In this document: one piece after another, positions 1-12,500 of the stretch | Numbering within the stretch: position 1 is the first letter of the stretch | Layout: the number at the start of each line of letters is the position of its first letter | NCBI GenBank assembly: GCA_029204225.1 | Contig: CM055107.1 | Coordinates: 7,538,873 to 7,602,872, forward strand | Direction of reading: 5' to 3' | DNA length: 64,000 nucleotides | Source of the DNA: Diphasiastrum complanatum | Lineage: Eukaryota > Streptophyta > Lycopodiopsida > Lycopodiales > Lycopodiaceae | Translations under genes and position numbers: made by a program | Notes under the pieces: model-generated | What the model was told of the DNA's origin: nothing | Database searches by the model: none | Seen by the model: only the letters and a program-made list of their open reading frames with translations

Positions 1-152
1 GCTTAGCTACTAACTTGTATAGAATGCTTAGGAGCACTCTCCTTCAAGGCCATGCACTCTGGGGGTAAATCATACCCATGCATCTCTTGGGAAATATTTT
101 TTGAAAAAATGGGTCATTATTATTGTTGCCAAAGTTCTTTCCTCCTTTCCAG

Positions 153-2441
153 TTGATAGCTCCAAGCACGTTAAACTAAACTCACGTTCTATAGTTCTCA
201 TCAATGGAATGGACACTCTATTTGACAATTTGCAGAATCCGGAGTTGCTGTACCGGTCATTGGCCACAAAGCTCATTCTTGGCATGCCATATAAGGTTTG
301 TGTGCTTGATCAGAATCATGAAATAATACATGTCTCAGAGCAATTTCTTGGATTAGTCTTTTACATGTATGATGGGCTCTTGCTAGAATTTTCTGACTGG
401 TTCCTAATATCAGGCAATTTGTTTATGCTTGTTTCTTTTGCAGGACCTTGCAACTGTTGACTCCATATTATTAAGGGAGCTGCCACCTCTTGATGACAAA
501 GATGCGGTAAGTTCTTTCATGCCTTTCCATCATCTTAGTTATCTGACCTTTCAGTTTTGAAGCTTCTCCATGCATTACAATTGAGCAGTTTTTTGCATGT
601 TTGTCAAAAAATGTTACTTTCTTATTTTCAATCAGCAAAAGTGGAATGCTGTTTTGAAAATGTACGCATCCATTCATTCAAACCAGGTGATGCTTGATTG
701 ATTATTTAGCTTGTCATAGGAAGTACCTAGCAAAAGTAAGCTTTCCTTTTAGTGTCAGATATTAAGGTAGTGTTTGGAATTGCCAAGGTTGAGAGAAAAG
801 CTCATCTGGCAATATCATTTGTTTCAGAGATTGGCAATCAAAAGACTCACAGATATAAGCATGGGAGTGTTGACTCCACTATCAGAGCAGCTGTCAAAAC
901 CTTTGCCTCATGCTATTGTTGTGGTCAATCTTGAGGAGATATCTTCCAGTGCATACAAATTGCTGCCTGCAGGTTGGAAGCCTACACTTAATCATTTAAG
1001 TTAGTTGGCTCCATTTTCACTTTCCAAAAACTATGACTATCTTGAAGTTCACAATTTAAAACGTCTCAGCCTCAATTTTGAATGGTGCTTGTAGGGACAC
1101 GGCTGGCTGTAACTCTTCGTGGGGATGAATCTGAGGAGCAGTTAGATTTGCTGAAGTCTATTGATGCCACTTTACTGCTAGTTTATCTTCCTGAGGACAA
1201 AAATGTTAGTCGAGTACATGCTTCTCGCAGGTGTGCAAGCTTTCTAGAATCTTCAAAGACATAAAAGGCCATTGCTTCTGCTTTATCTGCTTTTGGCTCA
1301 AGTGAGTATCCAGATGCTGATTACTATCCTATCGTTTGCAGGTTATTTGAGTACTTGCAATCAAACAAGTTGAACTTTCCTGTCATTCATCATCTACACT
1401 TCCCAGCTGCCATTCACAGGTAAATGTGAAAATCTTCCATGAAAATTTGAAGATTGATGACAGCTCCAACCTTTTGTATGCTCTCCCATCTCAAGTGATT
1501 TCTTGCTTCCAATTTATCTATGCTATGGATTGTTGAATACAGACATTGCTTGTGATATTTCAGGGATGATCTAGTGATTAAAGCCGGCAGTGAAGCTGGT
1601 GCTTTGCTAGTGGATGGTCTTGGAGATGGAATTCTTCTCGAGGCTGGTGACCAAGATTTGGACTTTCTTCGGTCTACCTCCTTTGGTCTGCTACAGGGTT
1701 GCCGTATGCGTAATACAAAAACGGTAAACCTGTGCTCAAAACAGAAACTTTGATGTTCAACATGACTAAGCTCTTTGCAGCTTCTTGTTCCACTGCTGTG
1801 CACAGCCTGTTCCAGTTATGGAGCTCATAAAAAAGTCAAGCAGAATTTTGGCAGAAGAGTATGTGATGGCTTGGCCTGAATATTATTCTTGTTGTATTTC
1901 AGGAGTATGTTTCCTGCCCATCTTGTGGAAGGACTCTCTTTGACCTTCAAGAAATCAGTGCAGATATTCGTGAAAAGACATCCCATCTACCCGGTGTATC
2001 GGTGGGTTGCATCAGCTTACAGTTGGGTGTTATGTGACTGACATTCCTGTTTCAATCTGCTGTCTGGTAGAACATTGTTTTGATATTCTGAATGAACTTA
2101 CAGATTGCTATCATGGGCTGTATTGTCAATGGTCCTGGAGAAATGGCTGATGCAGACTTTGGCTATGTGGGTGGGGCTCCTGGAAAGATCGATCTTTATG
2201 TTGGCAAGGTTTGTATTAATTTCAATATGCCATAACGAGATTTTCTATGTCCCTAATCAGTAGGAATTGAATTTGAGCTACTCTTGATTTTTTATAATTA
2301 CCTTACACTTACGGATGCAATATTTCACTTGCTGTACAGGATGTTGTCCAGAGAGGCATAGCAATGAGTACAGCAACAGATGCACTCATCCAGCTGATTA
2401 AGGATCATGGTCGATGGGTTGATCCACCAGCTGATGAATGA
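153..2441 (+). CDS. HDS: 4-hydroxy-3-methylbut-2-enyl diphosphate synthase, 3' part (8 exons)
   Basis: This is the C-terminal half of plastid HDS (IspG/GcpE), which converts MEcPP to HMBPP in the MEP isoprenoid pathway. Exons: about 153-295, then 444-506, 828-972, 1095-1230, 1342-1419, 1564-1723, 1903-2001, 2104-2208 and 2340-2441 (TGA). From 295 onward every intron is GT-AG, 100-320 bp long, and the phases join without a break. The first listed exon start (after CAG at 152) is uncertain and the true 5' end lies outside the window. Visible motifs are [35 protein letters not shown] and [13 protein letters not shown]. Two cysteines come from [12 protein letters not shown], and the third, with the catalytic Glu, from GCIVNGPGE; these match the [4Fe-4S] ligands of the family. 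The C-terminus [10 protein letters not shown] is typical of plants. All key residues seen are intact, so the gene is probably functional. Confidence 0.95.
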
Positions 2442-5169
2442 GCTCACTTCAGGCGCCTGAACTCTCTTACTTTTGAGAATTTTGGAAAGCTTCTCCTTTG
2501 GCTCGTTCAACTTCTGCTTACATCAGATTTATGCATAACACTTGGAGTGTCTCTTACTGGAAGAGGTAAAAATGGTCAAAGACCATACTTACAACAGAGT
2601 TTTCAGATTCTTCACGACATGCTTATGGATTGTTGCACAGCAGTCGGGCTTTCCACCACAGTATTTTTGGGAGAAATATTAGCTGAATATGGAGGCGTGG
2701 ACACAGATGATGATATAAGTTTTGATACTAGATCCAAAAGAATCTAAATTTTGTATCACAATATGTAGAAATTTGAATAATTTATACTACTTGGGCCCTT
2801 TCTAATTCCTATGTATTGTAACGTTTAGGAAAATTGTTGAATACTTCAGTTTTTTACATATTTTGAAATTTTGTTACAAAATTGTAAAAAAAAAAGGATG
2901 TGTTTTCTATGTACTTTTAGTAATGGGTATGATACTGCAGGACATTCTTTTTCAAAAAGTGCCATTATTTAACGTGATTCTAGGAATATTTCTTATAGTT
3001 CTCATTTCCACGAAATATTACCTAATTGATATGCAATGGTCTTTTTAGGATATTTTGTTAGATTATGAGTTTTCAGATCCGAATCCCTAATGGTATCTCA
3101 TAAAGTTACAAATCGGAAACCCTTAAAGCTATTTCTCACCTTCTAAAGAACCCTTACTTCTTTTGAATTTCTCGAATACTAGACATTAGATTAAATTCAT
3201 ACGATCATTCCAGCGTAAAAGTCACTTCTTTTTTTAAAGACTATTATCATCATGCGAATTACTACTTGTATGGTTAAAGCTTGGAATTTGAGACGTTCCA
3301 AGATAGTTGTATTTCAATTTCTTAAACCTAGATTGTTTCTTATGCATAGATAGATTTCAAATGGATGATGGTTACTGTCACTCGTATTGAAAATGTTTGA
3401 AACATAAGTCCTAATTATAATAGAGTGAGTCATTTATGGAAGACACTTATTATTGACTTTAAATATTTTCATGTGTCATCTCTCTAGCTAACTTTTGCAA
3501 GAAATTAGATAATATCTTTCAAAGGAGGGGTGAAGTGATGGGTAAGATGCCGTTAGGGAACCTATTAGTTGCATAGTTTTTGGATAGAAACTAGTAGATG
3601 TATAGAAATATGATTATTTGAATGCATTTTTAGACAATCTAGAGTAAGATATAGAACTAGAATTTTTCAAATAAGAGAAATTCTCTAGGGATTGTATTGA
3701 ACAATCTAGAACTAGAGGTAGTTTGAAATGGGAAATCATTACAATTATTACTAAGTAAGATCAAAAGTTACTTATCCCAATTTTGTGAGGGATAGGAGTA
3801 AGTTTGATCATAACCTTAAGTTTGGAATCTCTGTATTGGGTCAACCTAATCTTAGTGGATACTAGGATTAGGAAAATGGTTGATTTAGTGGAAGGAACTA
3901 TATGGCAAGAGGTAAGTTGGGTTGGAAGCTCATGAGAGAGGATTGTGTTCTCAGTCTCAAAGATTTCTCAAATATGTTATTTAGTCATGAGAAATGGAAT
4001 CCTTTGGTGCTTGAGTTACAAGATTCTCAATGAGGTATGTGAGTAACATATGTAGATTTTGAAGCAATCTGTTAGATAAGGGCATATGTGTATGTATTTG
4101 GTCATAGTGAAAATATTCTCATATGTGCACGATTAATCTTGTATGGATCTACTATGTATACCTAGTTACTAGGGTTATTTGATGCACTTAACCTAGTTGG
4201 TGAACATAGACATATGATCAATGGACAATTACTTGCATTCAACTCATTAGAGTAACTATAATGCTCCGGATTGAGTTATAGCTATCTAAGACTAATAGCT
4301 CTCCTTGAGATTTTGGTTAATTGAGTTGTTGTGCCTTGGAATATTTGGATATACTAAGATTATACATATCAAGAAACACTATCATCTACAAAAAATTGTG
4401 GATAGATTTTAGACTATGATTAAAATGAATTTTTTTAAGGTTTTGGACTTGATCTCTGAAGTAAAAAGTTGATGCACTTAGGGGTTTGCGTAATTGGGAA
4501 TACATGAAGGTGATGTATTTTATTTGGAGAAGACCAATCCATTTAGAATATTTATAGCTTAGTGTATCTTTGGATTCTCAGTTAATACTTATGTGTAGGG
4601 CCAAGCAATTAGAAAATTATTCCATCTCTAAGTAGTTGTTCTAGATGAAAAGATCAAACTGAGAATAACTACTCTTGGATAAAAGTTGAAAGCTTAAGGA
4701 ATAGTTTCCATGGTTTTTGTCTTTCTTTTTGAGAACAAAACCTATTTAAGGGGGGAAGAATGTTATGGCCATATCTAGCTCAAAGGATTTAGAATAGTCT
4801 TGATATGGTAGACTGATTCTCTAGTGTTCAAGATTGTTGGTATGCCTTGATTTAAGTCCATGTCAAGGACAGTTTGTAACTAATAACCTTGAGAGGACCT
4901 AGACACTTCCATTGAGACGTGTGGAGTAGTGCATGGCTTGATGGTTATATGCATGAGGATAGCATGTAATATGTGACCTATGTTTAGATGGAATGCATGG
5001 CGCATACACAGGCTTATTACCTCTATGTATACGAGTAGGGACACGGCCTCCTCCATTCTAAGCTTTTGGTTCTAGGTTATCGATTTCTCTCCTCTCCTCA
5101 TGTATTCACTTGCCATGGCTTGAGGGTGAGGTGTTCGGATACATCTCAGTTTGGATGAGTAGTTTGGCT
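2442..5169. other. Intergenic, no recognisable gene
   Basis: The start presumably holds the HDS 3' UTR; AT-rich stretches such as AATAATTTATAC near 2775 could serve polyadenylation. The remainder is AT-rich with many stops in all frames. A line near 4730-4770 vaguely resembles the end of an LTR-element pol gene, but no domain can be read. Confidence 0.5.
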
Positions 5170-5960
5170 CCTACTAGTCTCTATGTGTGTTGATGTTGTC
5201 CTCATTTTAGTAGTCTTCTTGGGGGTCTTAATAGTCTGCATGGGTCCACATATGTCACTGTGCACAATATTCAACACACCTTTGGATTTGTGTTACAAAT
5301 TAGACTTGAAAGGAGTTCTAGCATGTTTGGCTAGAATACAAGGTCGACAAACAATATGCTTTGAAATATTGCTGCTTGAGATCTTGAACAATCTTTTTCG
5401 TTGACATATTTGACCCATTCTGTAATGCCAAAGTAAATCTCTATCTTCAAAGTAGAAGTAGATAGAGCTTGGATAGTAGAAGCATTGCAATGACTAAGCT
5501 TACAAAGACTACCTTGCCTCTTTCCAAGTGCAAGTACCTTTCTACTTTTGTTTAATACGAACAAGTATTAGAATCGAATTCAATTTTATGGCCCAAATCA
5601 GCGATTCCACTTATATAAAGTAGGTTTTTGGTGAGATTCAAAACATGAAAAACATTTGAAATAAAAGAAGTACCATCTCAAAATTGCAATTTGATAGTGT
5701 TGATACCATTAATATTGTGACTCCTGTTATCGCCTAATGAGACATACTTCTGAGTCATAGCTTGATTGTACTCATGAAACCAATTTCACTAGCTTGTCAT
5801 GTGTTGAGTAGCACTCGAATACAAATACCAAGAATCTGGCATATTGTCAGTCTTCATTTGCCATAAATGTTGCTTCATCAACTTCTTTGTTGAAGTCTTT
5901 TGAACCTTCAACTACATTGGCATATTGCTGATGTGATTGCTGCTGCTGCTGCTTTTGCAA
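5170..5960 (-). pseudogene. Ty1/copia remnant: gag tail, protease, pre-integrase
   Basis: Read on the minus strand from 5960 down, three pieces appear in copia order. First is a Gln-rich gag tail (KLQKQQQQQSHQQYA). Second is a protease stretch around 5860-5700 resembling DSWYLYSSATQHMT, where the family has a D-S-G-A-T active site and the Asp-Ser-Gly is now lost. Third is a pre-integrase zinc region at 5293-5440 with LWHYRMGQ and CRPCILAKHARTPF. Frames shift and stops interrupt it, so it is dead. It abuts a plus-strand copia piece at about 5962, an inverted arrangement. Confidence 0.75.
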
Positions 5961-5961
5961 T

Positions 5962-6175
5962 TTGAGAATTTCTAAGTATGCTCTTTCAATGTTGAAAAAG
6001 TTTAGTATGATAGATTGTAGGAGAATTGACACACCTATGGAGCAAGTTGTAAAAAATCCTAATAAGGGATATGAAAGATCCTTCAAGGACATCACCCTTT
6101 TTAGGATTCTTATTGGCTCCGTAATATGGCTTACAATAACTAGGCCCGATTTGAGATTTAGTGTTCATAAATTGA
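5962..6175 (+). pseudogene. Copia RT C-terminal fragment, split by element A
   Basis: The frame reads YALSMLKKFSM, DTPMEQ, LIGSVIWLTITRPDL and FSVHKL, the connection between reverse transcriptase and RNase H in copia pol. It stops abruptly where a truncated LTR of element A begins. The same domain resumes at 16396 (KRVLRYIS), after element A, so the two pieces were once contiguous. About 15-20 residues expected between KL and KRVLRYI are missing. Confidence 0.8.
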
Positions 6176-6385
6176 TGAGCGAGACACTGATCATCTCGCT
6201 CCAAGAATCAAACTGATAATACAGTTGCTCTATCTTGTGTATCTCCTTGTCTTCCGCCATCTTGATTTCCAGAATGATATATGTTCTATGATCAGTAGTC
6301 GCGTGTCTAGGATCCTACAAGCTTCCGCCTAATAAAATTCAAAAGAAGCAAAATCGTTCGCGATAAACTAAACCCATTCACGACA
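6176..6385 (+). repeat. Element A 5' LTR, 3'-most 210 bp only
   Basis: It matches the last about 205 bp of the 3' LTR (GAGACACTGAT... to ...CGACA), with about 18-20 substitutions and an 8-bp indel. The first about 500 bp of the LTR are absent, so its U3 promoter is lost. The upstream sequence is host copia RT. Confidence 0.85.
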
Positions 6386-6397
6386 TGGTATTAGAGC
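6386..6397 (+). other. Element A primer-binding site
   Basis: TGGTATTAGAGC directly follows the LTR terminal CA. It differs at one base from TGGTATCAGAGC, the initiator-Met tRNA PBS common to plant copia elements. Confidence 0.85.
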
Positions 6398-6449
6398 CAA
6401 CAGGGTATCACTACTGATATCTGAGCAGTGATTATCTTGGCAACACAAT

Positions 6450-8833
6450 ATGACTACAACAATACAGATAAGAGTAACAATCAGTCTTGATGGCGCAAAC
6501 TACAGGATATGGAAATTCAAAATCAAAACACTTCTAAGGGCGAAGGCATCTGGTCGGTTACCGAACTCTCAAAGGTGCAGCCTCCAGAGGGGGACTTGAG
6601 GAGAGCTGAATGGATCAGAAAGGATGAGAGTGCAATGGCGATCATCGTTTTGTCCATCAACGAAGATCTACTCATGCAGATTGAAGACTGCGAAAGCAGC
6701 TATGCAGCATGGGAAAAATCAAAACAGAAGCACGAGGTGAGGACTACAGCTTCAATGATGCATCTTCACAATCAGTTACAATCCATACTATGGGATGGCA
6801 ACCAATTAGACCAGCACGTTGAGAAGATCTGAATGATCTTTGCTCAACTTTCTGCATCAAGACAGAAGCACCAGGTCCCAGCACCACAACAGTTGATGTA
6901 TTTCATGAAGTCTCTACCTTCATCCTATCAGCCATTGAGAATGCTCATACTGAGTCTACCATATATGACATTCGACAAAACAATCAATCTTGTCGCTGAT
7001 GAGAGACTAATGAGGGACGAAGGAGAAGGAAGCAATGATCAAGAGAAAGCCCTCTTCACAAAAGAGAAGAAGAAGAATAAGAACAAACCTAGATTCGACA
7101 AGACAAAGTCCTTGAATCAACAATCTTCTTCCTATGATCACTGTCACAAACCAAACCAGGCCATACAGCCAACAAATGCTGGTTCAATCCAGCAATACCT
7201 TGCATGCACTACAAGAAGAAGGGGCACTCTGCAAACGATTGCATATTCAACCCAAAAAGAAAGAACAAGACTGAGAAAGCAAATGCTGCAGAGTCATCTA
7301 AAGATGTAGATAGAGGTGATGAAGCCTTCACAATACTTAATGAAGCTTCAATGAGCTACACCATTGATTCAGGAGCAACATCACACATCACCTGCAACAA
7401 GAAAATCTTGATCGACTTTAGAGAACTCGAAAATAACATAGCAATGATTCTAGGTGATGGGAGCAGACACGATGTCAAAGGCATCGGGACTCTACAACTA
7501 CAGACACTTTTAGGTCAAGCAGAGCTGCTAGGAGCACTCTACGTGTCTTCATTAAGAAAAGACCTGCTATCAGTCTCCAAGATGGCAGATCTTGGAATTC
7601 GGATTTTATTCGATGGCAATACATGTCGCATGATCGAGAAAACTACAAACAAATTGCTGATGGTTGGATGCAGAGAAGGAAACCTCTACCAAGCCAAGAT
7701 AATCAGCAAATCTAATAGCATACTCTGATAGCAATTCTGAAGATCAGCTCTGGCACAGGAGAATGTATCATCTGAACATGAGGAGCCTGTATGATATGTG
7801 TAAGAAAGAAAGACATAGTCATAGGTCTTAAGATATCAAGACCCGATATTGAGTTCTGCGAAGCCTGTCAAAAAGGCAAACAACATCAGAATCTATTCAC
7901 ACATAAGGGAAGAAGAGCCAAAGAAGTTCTTGAGTTCGTCCACTCAGATGTCTGTGGACCGATGAAAATGGATTCGCTCTCAAGATCGAGGTATTTTCTG
8001 ACGTTCATAGATGATTCAAGCCGGATGACTATGATCTACTACCTAAAGAAGAAATTTGAAGTGTTTGACTCTTTCAAGAAGTTCGTGGCATTTGCAGAGC
8101 GACACACCTCAAAGAAGATTCAGATCATCAGATTTGACAATGGAGGTCAGTACAAGAGCAAAGAATTTTCAAAATTCTGCCAAGAACAGGGAATAGAGCA
8201 TCAATTCACTCCTGCATACACACCAGAATATAATGGTGTCACGGAAAGAAGAAACATGATGCTAGTCGAAGGAGCCAGATGCATGATGGCACAGGCTGGA
8301 TTGCCAAGTCAATTCTAGGTTGAGGCAATAGCTGCAGCAGTACACCTGCAGAACATATCAACAATGACAGCACTGGAAAACAAGACACCGTACGAAATGT
8401 CGATAGGTAGAAAGCCAGATCTATCATATGTACGTGTACAAGCACATTCCAAAAAAAAAAAAAAAACAAGTTCGATGATAAATCAGAGCAAACAATCATG
8501 GTCAGATACTTGAACGGATTACAAGTATACAGACTCTACAATCCAACCACAAAAAAAATTGTTTTGAGTAGAGATGTGAAGTTCGATGAGTCCACATTCC
8601 CTAGACTAAAAGATGAGAATGGCCATGAGATCTTCACACCGCTACCAATTCAAGAGGGAGATCGAGGACAGACGTCAAGTCAGAATGTTGAGCCACAGAC
8701 TTCAGAGTAGCAGTAAGCAGAAGATCAACCCCACGAACAAGAAACAATCAAGTAGCGACAAAACAAACCCCGAAGGTCAACAAGACAAAGAAGACCTCCA
8801 GATCTATATATGGACAATCTTCAATGGAACGAA
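6450..8833 (+). pseudogene. Element A gag-protease-integrase (broken)
   Basis: Gag starts near 6450 (GANYRIWKFKIKTLL) and shifts frame by about 6540. A stop follows at 6830, and the frame then resumes through a nucleocapsid knuckle remnant (KKGHSANDC). Protease is readable in the 7204-7728 frame with IDSGATSH. Integrase follows at 7791-8318 with CEACQKGKQH, VHSDVCGP, FDNGGQY and YNGVTERRN, so the D, D and E positions are still visible. A stop at 8316 and a run of 16 A at 8451-8466 break the integrase C-terminal part, which resumes at 8498 (LYNPTTKKIVLSRDVKFDES). Non-functional. Confidence 0.85.
8829..8833. repeat. Element B target-site duplication, left copy
   Basis: ACGAA lies immediately before the LTR TG at 8834. 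An identical ACGAA is at 14050-14054 after the other LTR. Five bp is the normal length for copia integration. Confidence 0.93.
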
Positions 8834-9515
8834 TGTAAAAATTACAGCAAATAAGGATCCTAAAACACTTGAAATGATGAGGGAAACAATAGATTATGAT
8901 TTCATAAGATTAGCACAAGTTGAACCATCGAAATCCATCAAAAATCTATGCTTGAACCTCACTAAATGGCCCAAATCCTTGAAGAAGACTTCACACGTGT
9001 GAAAGTACGGCCTCCCACAGTCTGAGTACTGTACACCAGACCTAAATTCAATCCTATAATCATTAGTAATCACAAGTACTCAAACAATTATGAACATAGA
9101 GAGCAATTGCACCATTATGAGAGAAAAAACATGAAATTGCTTGATTGATTTTGGTGAGATATCATCACCTATATATACATGATCCATCACGGTTTTGGGC
9201 AGGTATGAGTAGCCCTAAACCTATCCCTAATGCTAATTTTGGTGGATCTTTCATCCCTACCAAGTTAGGGTTGGAATCTTGGAGATCCCTCAACAATGCA
9301 AAAATTACCAAAAATAGCTCCTATTTTTTCTCCCTTGTATCTAAGCATAATTTGGACTCATTCCAAAGGTTCTAACACTTAGGTCTACTTGAGAACATCC
9401 TTATGAATGGAATCCTATGCTATTTGGCACGTGTGACAAGCCACATCATGACCATCTAACTATTTACAAGTCATATGACCAAAACTAGTCAAGCTAGAAT
9501 TGTGAATTTTTAACA
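8834..9515 (-). repeat. Element B 3' LTR
   Basis: 682 bp, matching 13368-14049 with no mismatch found by eye. On the minus strand it runs TGTTAAAAATTC to GTAATTTTTACA, giving short inverted ends. It holds a TATATATAGG-type TATA box on minus near 9168-9178 and the palindrome TTCACACGTGTGAA at 8990-9003. Confidence 0.95.
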
Positions 9516-9526
9516 CTCCTCCTCAC
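9516..9526 (-). other. Element B polypurine tract
   Basis: On the minus strand GTGAGGAGGAG directly precedes the LTR TGTTAAA, three bases after the pol stop codon. Position and composition fit the plus-strand primer of reverse transcription. Confidence 0.8.
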
Positions 9527-9529
9527 TAT

Positions 9530-12500
9530 CTAGCTTGGTTCAATCATTGCTTTACTAATCACTCCAAGTGATGATCTGAACTTCATAAAAGGTGTCTTTT
9601 GAAGTGGTTTAGTAAGTAGATCAGCTACACATTCATTGCTTGGAACATGCTCCAAAGCAATCTCCTTGGCTTGCACCATTTCTCTCACAAAGTGATGGCA
9701 TATCTCAATGTGCTTAGATCTTGCATGGAAGATTGGGTTAGATGCAAGGTGTTGGGCTGACATATTGTCATTGTAGATGATTGGTGCCTCCTCTGAATCC
9801 ATGATCTTTAGTTCCACCAATAATCTCTTGATCCAAAGTACCTCCTTTGTAGTGGTTGTCAAAGCTTTGTACTCGGCCTCGGTTGAAGATAGAGATATAG
9901 TTTCTTGCTTTTTTGAAAGCCATGAAACCACACCTTCTCCTATGAAAGTTGAATAGGCACTTGTTGATTTCCTATCCCTCTTGTCCCCTGCAAAATCTGA
10001 ATCACTAAATGCATGAAGGTTAATCACATCTCCTCTATATAGAATCCCAAAATCCAATGTACCCGAGATGTATCTTAGAATCCTCTTAGCCTTTTTCCAA
10101 TGGATATTCAATGGCTTTTGCATGGATTGGCTCAACCTACATACACTAAAGCTAAGATCTGGTCTAGTTATAGTGATCCACATTAAGGAACCTATAAGTT
10201 GCCTAAACAAAGTGATGTCCATGAAGGATCTTTCATCATCTTCATTTGGCACTTTTACATCTTGCTCCATTGGTGTGTCAACACTTTTGCATACTTCCAT
10301 CTTAAACTTCTTCAAAAGACTTTGAGCATAGTTTACTTGACTTATAAAGATAAAATCAGACCCTCTAAGTACTTCTATGCCTAAGATGAAGTGAAGACAC
10401 CCTAGATCTACCATCTTGAACTCTAAGGATAGATCTATCTTGATTTTTTCAATACCATCAACACTATTTCCACTAATGATGATGTCATCTACATAAATGA
10501 GTAAAAGTACAATACCAACATCATCAAACTTAATGTAAAGAGTGGGATCATATTCACTTTGAACAAAAGAAAGTGAAATAAGATAGCAATGTAGTCTTGA
10601 ATTCCAAGATCTCGAGGCTTGCTTCAAGCCATAGATGCTTCTTTGGAGATGGCATACTTTGTTCTCCATTCCATGCTTGATGAACCCTTGTGGCTGCTCC
10701 ATATAGATATCCTCTTCCAAAAAACCATTCAAGAAAGCATTAGAGACATCCATTTGACATAAAATCCATCCAGAATGTGATGCAAGTGCAATGATTAGTC
10801 TTATTGTGACCATCTTGGCCACGGGTGCAAAAGTTTCCTCATAGTCTATCCCTCTCTCTTGAGCATAACCTTTTGCAACTAATCTTGCTTTATGTTTGTT
10901 AACACTCCCATTTGCATTCAACTTAAGCTTGAAGACCCACTTGCATCCTATTACATTCCTTTGAGGTCTCTCAACAAGCAACCAAGTTTCATTCTCAATC
11001 AAGGCATCATACTCATCCAACATAGCTTTATACCATTCTTTGGAGTTCAATGCATCTTCAACATTAGACGGTTCTTCAAAACTAGATAAAGCATAAGAAG
11101 TGGATGAGATACCCTCAACTTGCTGTCCTTTGCCTTGATATGTGAGCCTTGATGGCTCCACTTTTGCCCTTGAAGATCTCCTTGGTGTGATAGGTGGGTT
11201 TGGTGTTTGCTCCTCCATGAGCTCCTCCTCAAAACCAAGATCTTGCTCCTCGGCTAACATGACAACATTAGTATCCACAAATGCATCCAGCTTATAAAGT
11301 TTGCCAAGTCTAGTGCCCTTAGCCACTATCTTACCCTTCTTCTTGATGAAACATTCATTTGAAGCAAAGTCAACATTGAAACCATTTTCTACCATTTGGC
11401 CAACACTTAGTAGATTCTTTGTTATTGTAGGAATGTACAAAACACCTTCTATGTTGATCTTTTTGGAAGATCCTAAGCAAAGGGGAATGCTACCAACTCC
11501 TTCAATCTTACAAGCTTCATCATTTGCTGTATAGATAGACTTTATAGGTCCATCATAAGATAAGAGAGAAGAGAAAAACTCCCTTTTACTAGTCATGTGT
11601 GAACTAGCACCCGAGTCAATCCACCAAGGATCTTCTCCTTTGAAGCTTGTTGAAGAAAATATGGACATCATGAGAGAGTCCTCATGTGAACTCTCCTCCT
11701 CCTCCTCTTTGCTCATGTTGGCTTGGCTTTGATCTTGCTTCCTCTTGAAGCATTCCGAGGCATAATGCCCCATCTTGCTACAATAGTAGCACTTCACCTT
11801 TGATTTGTCCTTCTTGACTTTGGTGGTTGATGGAGATGCCTTTGAGGGTCCTTCATGATCCTCAAGCTTTGTAGACTTCTTGAATGTTGATCCTTTGCCT
11901 TTGGACTTGCCTTTGCCTTTGGTGAAGAGAGCTTGGTCATCTCCACCTTGGATGGAAAGCCTATCCATCCTCTCTTGCATTTGGCTCCTTCTTGATTCCT
12001 CGGCCATGAGTGTGCCTTGGAGTTCTTCAAGTATGGGTAGCTTACCCATAATTGCATATCCCTGAACCAAATTGTCAAATTCAAAGCTTAGTCCATTCAA
12101 TATGAGTTGAACAAGCTCTTCATCCTTGATAGGGTCACCTATAAAGGCTAGCTCTTTGTTCAATTCCTTTACTCTTAAGACAAAAGTATGTGCACTCTCT
12201 CCTTTCTTTTGATAGCTTCTATAGATTTGATTCTTCAAAGCTAACATTCTAGTTTGGTTCTTGGATTCATAGACCTTTTGAAAAGTCTCCCAAGCATCTT
12301 GAGCTGAAGTGCAATCTCCTACCTCTCTTAAGAGTTCATTTGCAACATTCATTTTTATGCAATGTAGTGCAACATTGCACCTCTTGATGTATTTGGCTTT
12401 TTCTTGAGGATGAATAGGTTCACCCTCCTTACCATTTACAATTTCCATCAGATCTTGCATGATCATGATAGATTCCATTCTAACTTTCCATATGGAATAG

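Noticed and set aside
101-460. 119-codon frame as an independent gene
   Set aside because: Its middle is an HDS exon ([12 protein letters not shown]) and its end runs into the intron beginning GT at 296.
2547-2747. 66-codon frame after HDS
   Set aside because: Downstream of a normal HDS C-terminus, probably 3' UTR; no similarity recognised.
4700-4770. Possible end of a gypsy pol (GAGAACAAAACC... GGGGGGAAGAATG)
   Set aside because: Only a few residues resemble such ends and no upstream pol motif could be read between 3500 and 4700.
5293-5564. Two overlapping minus-strand frames as separate genes
   Set aside because: They are frame-shifted pieces of one copia pre-integrase remnant.
9145-9375. 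76-codon frame, and its twin at 13679-13909
   Set aside because: Both lie inside the LTRs of element B and are identical because the LTRs are identical; no coding signal.
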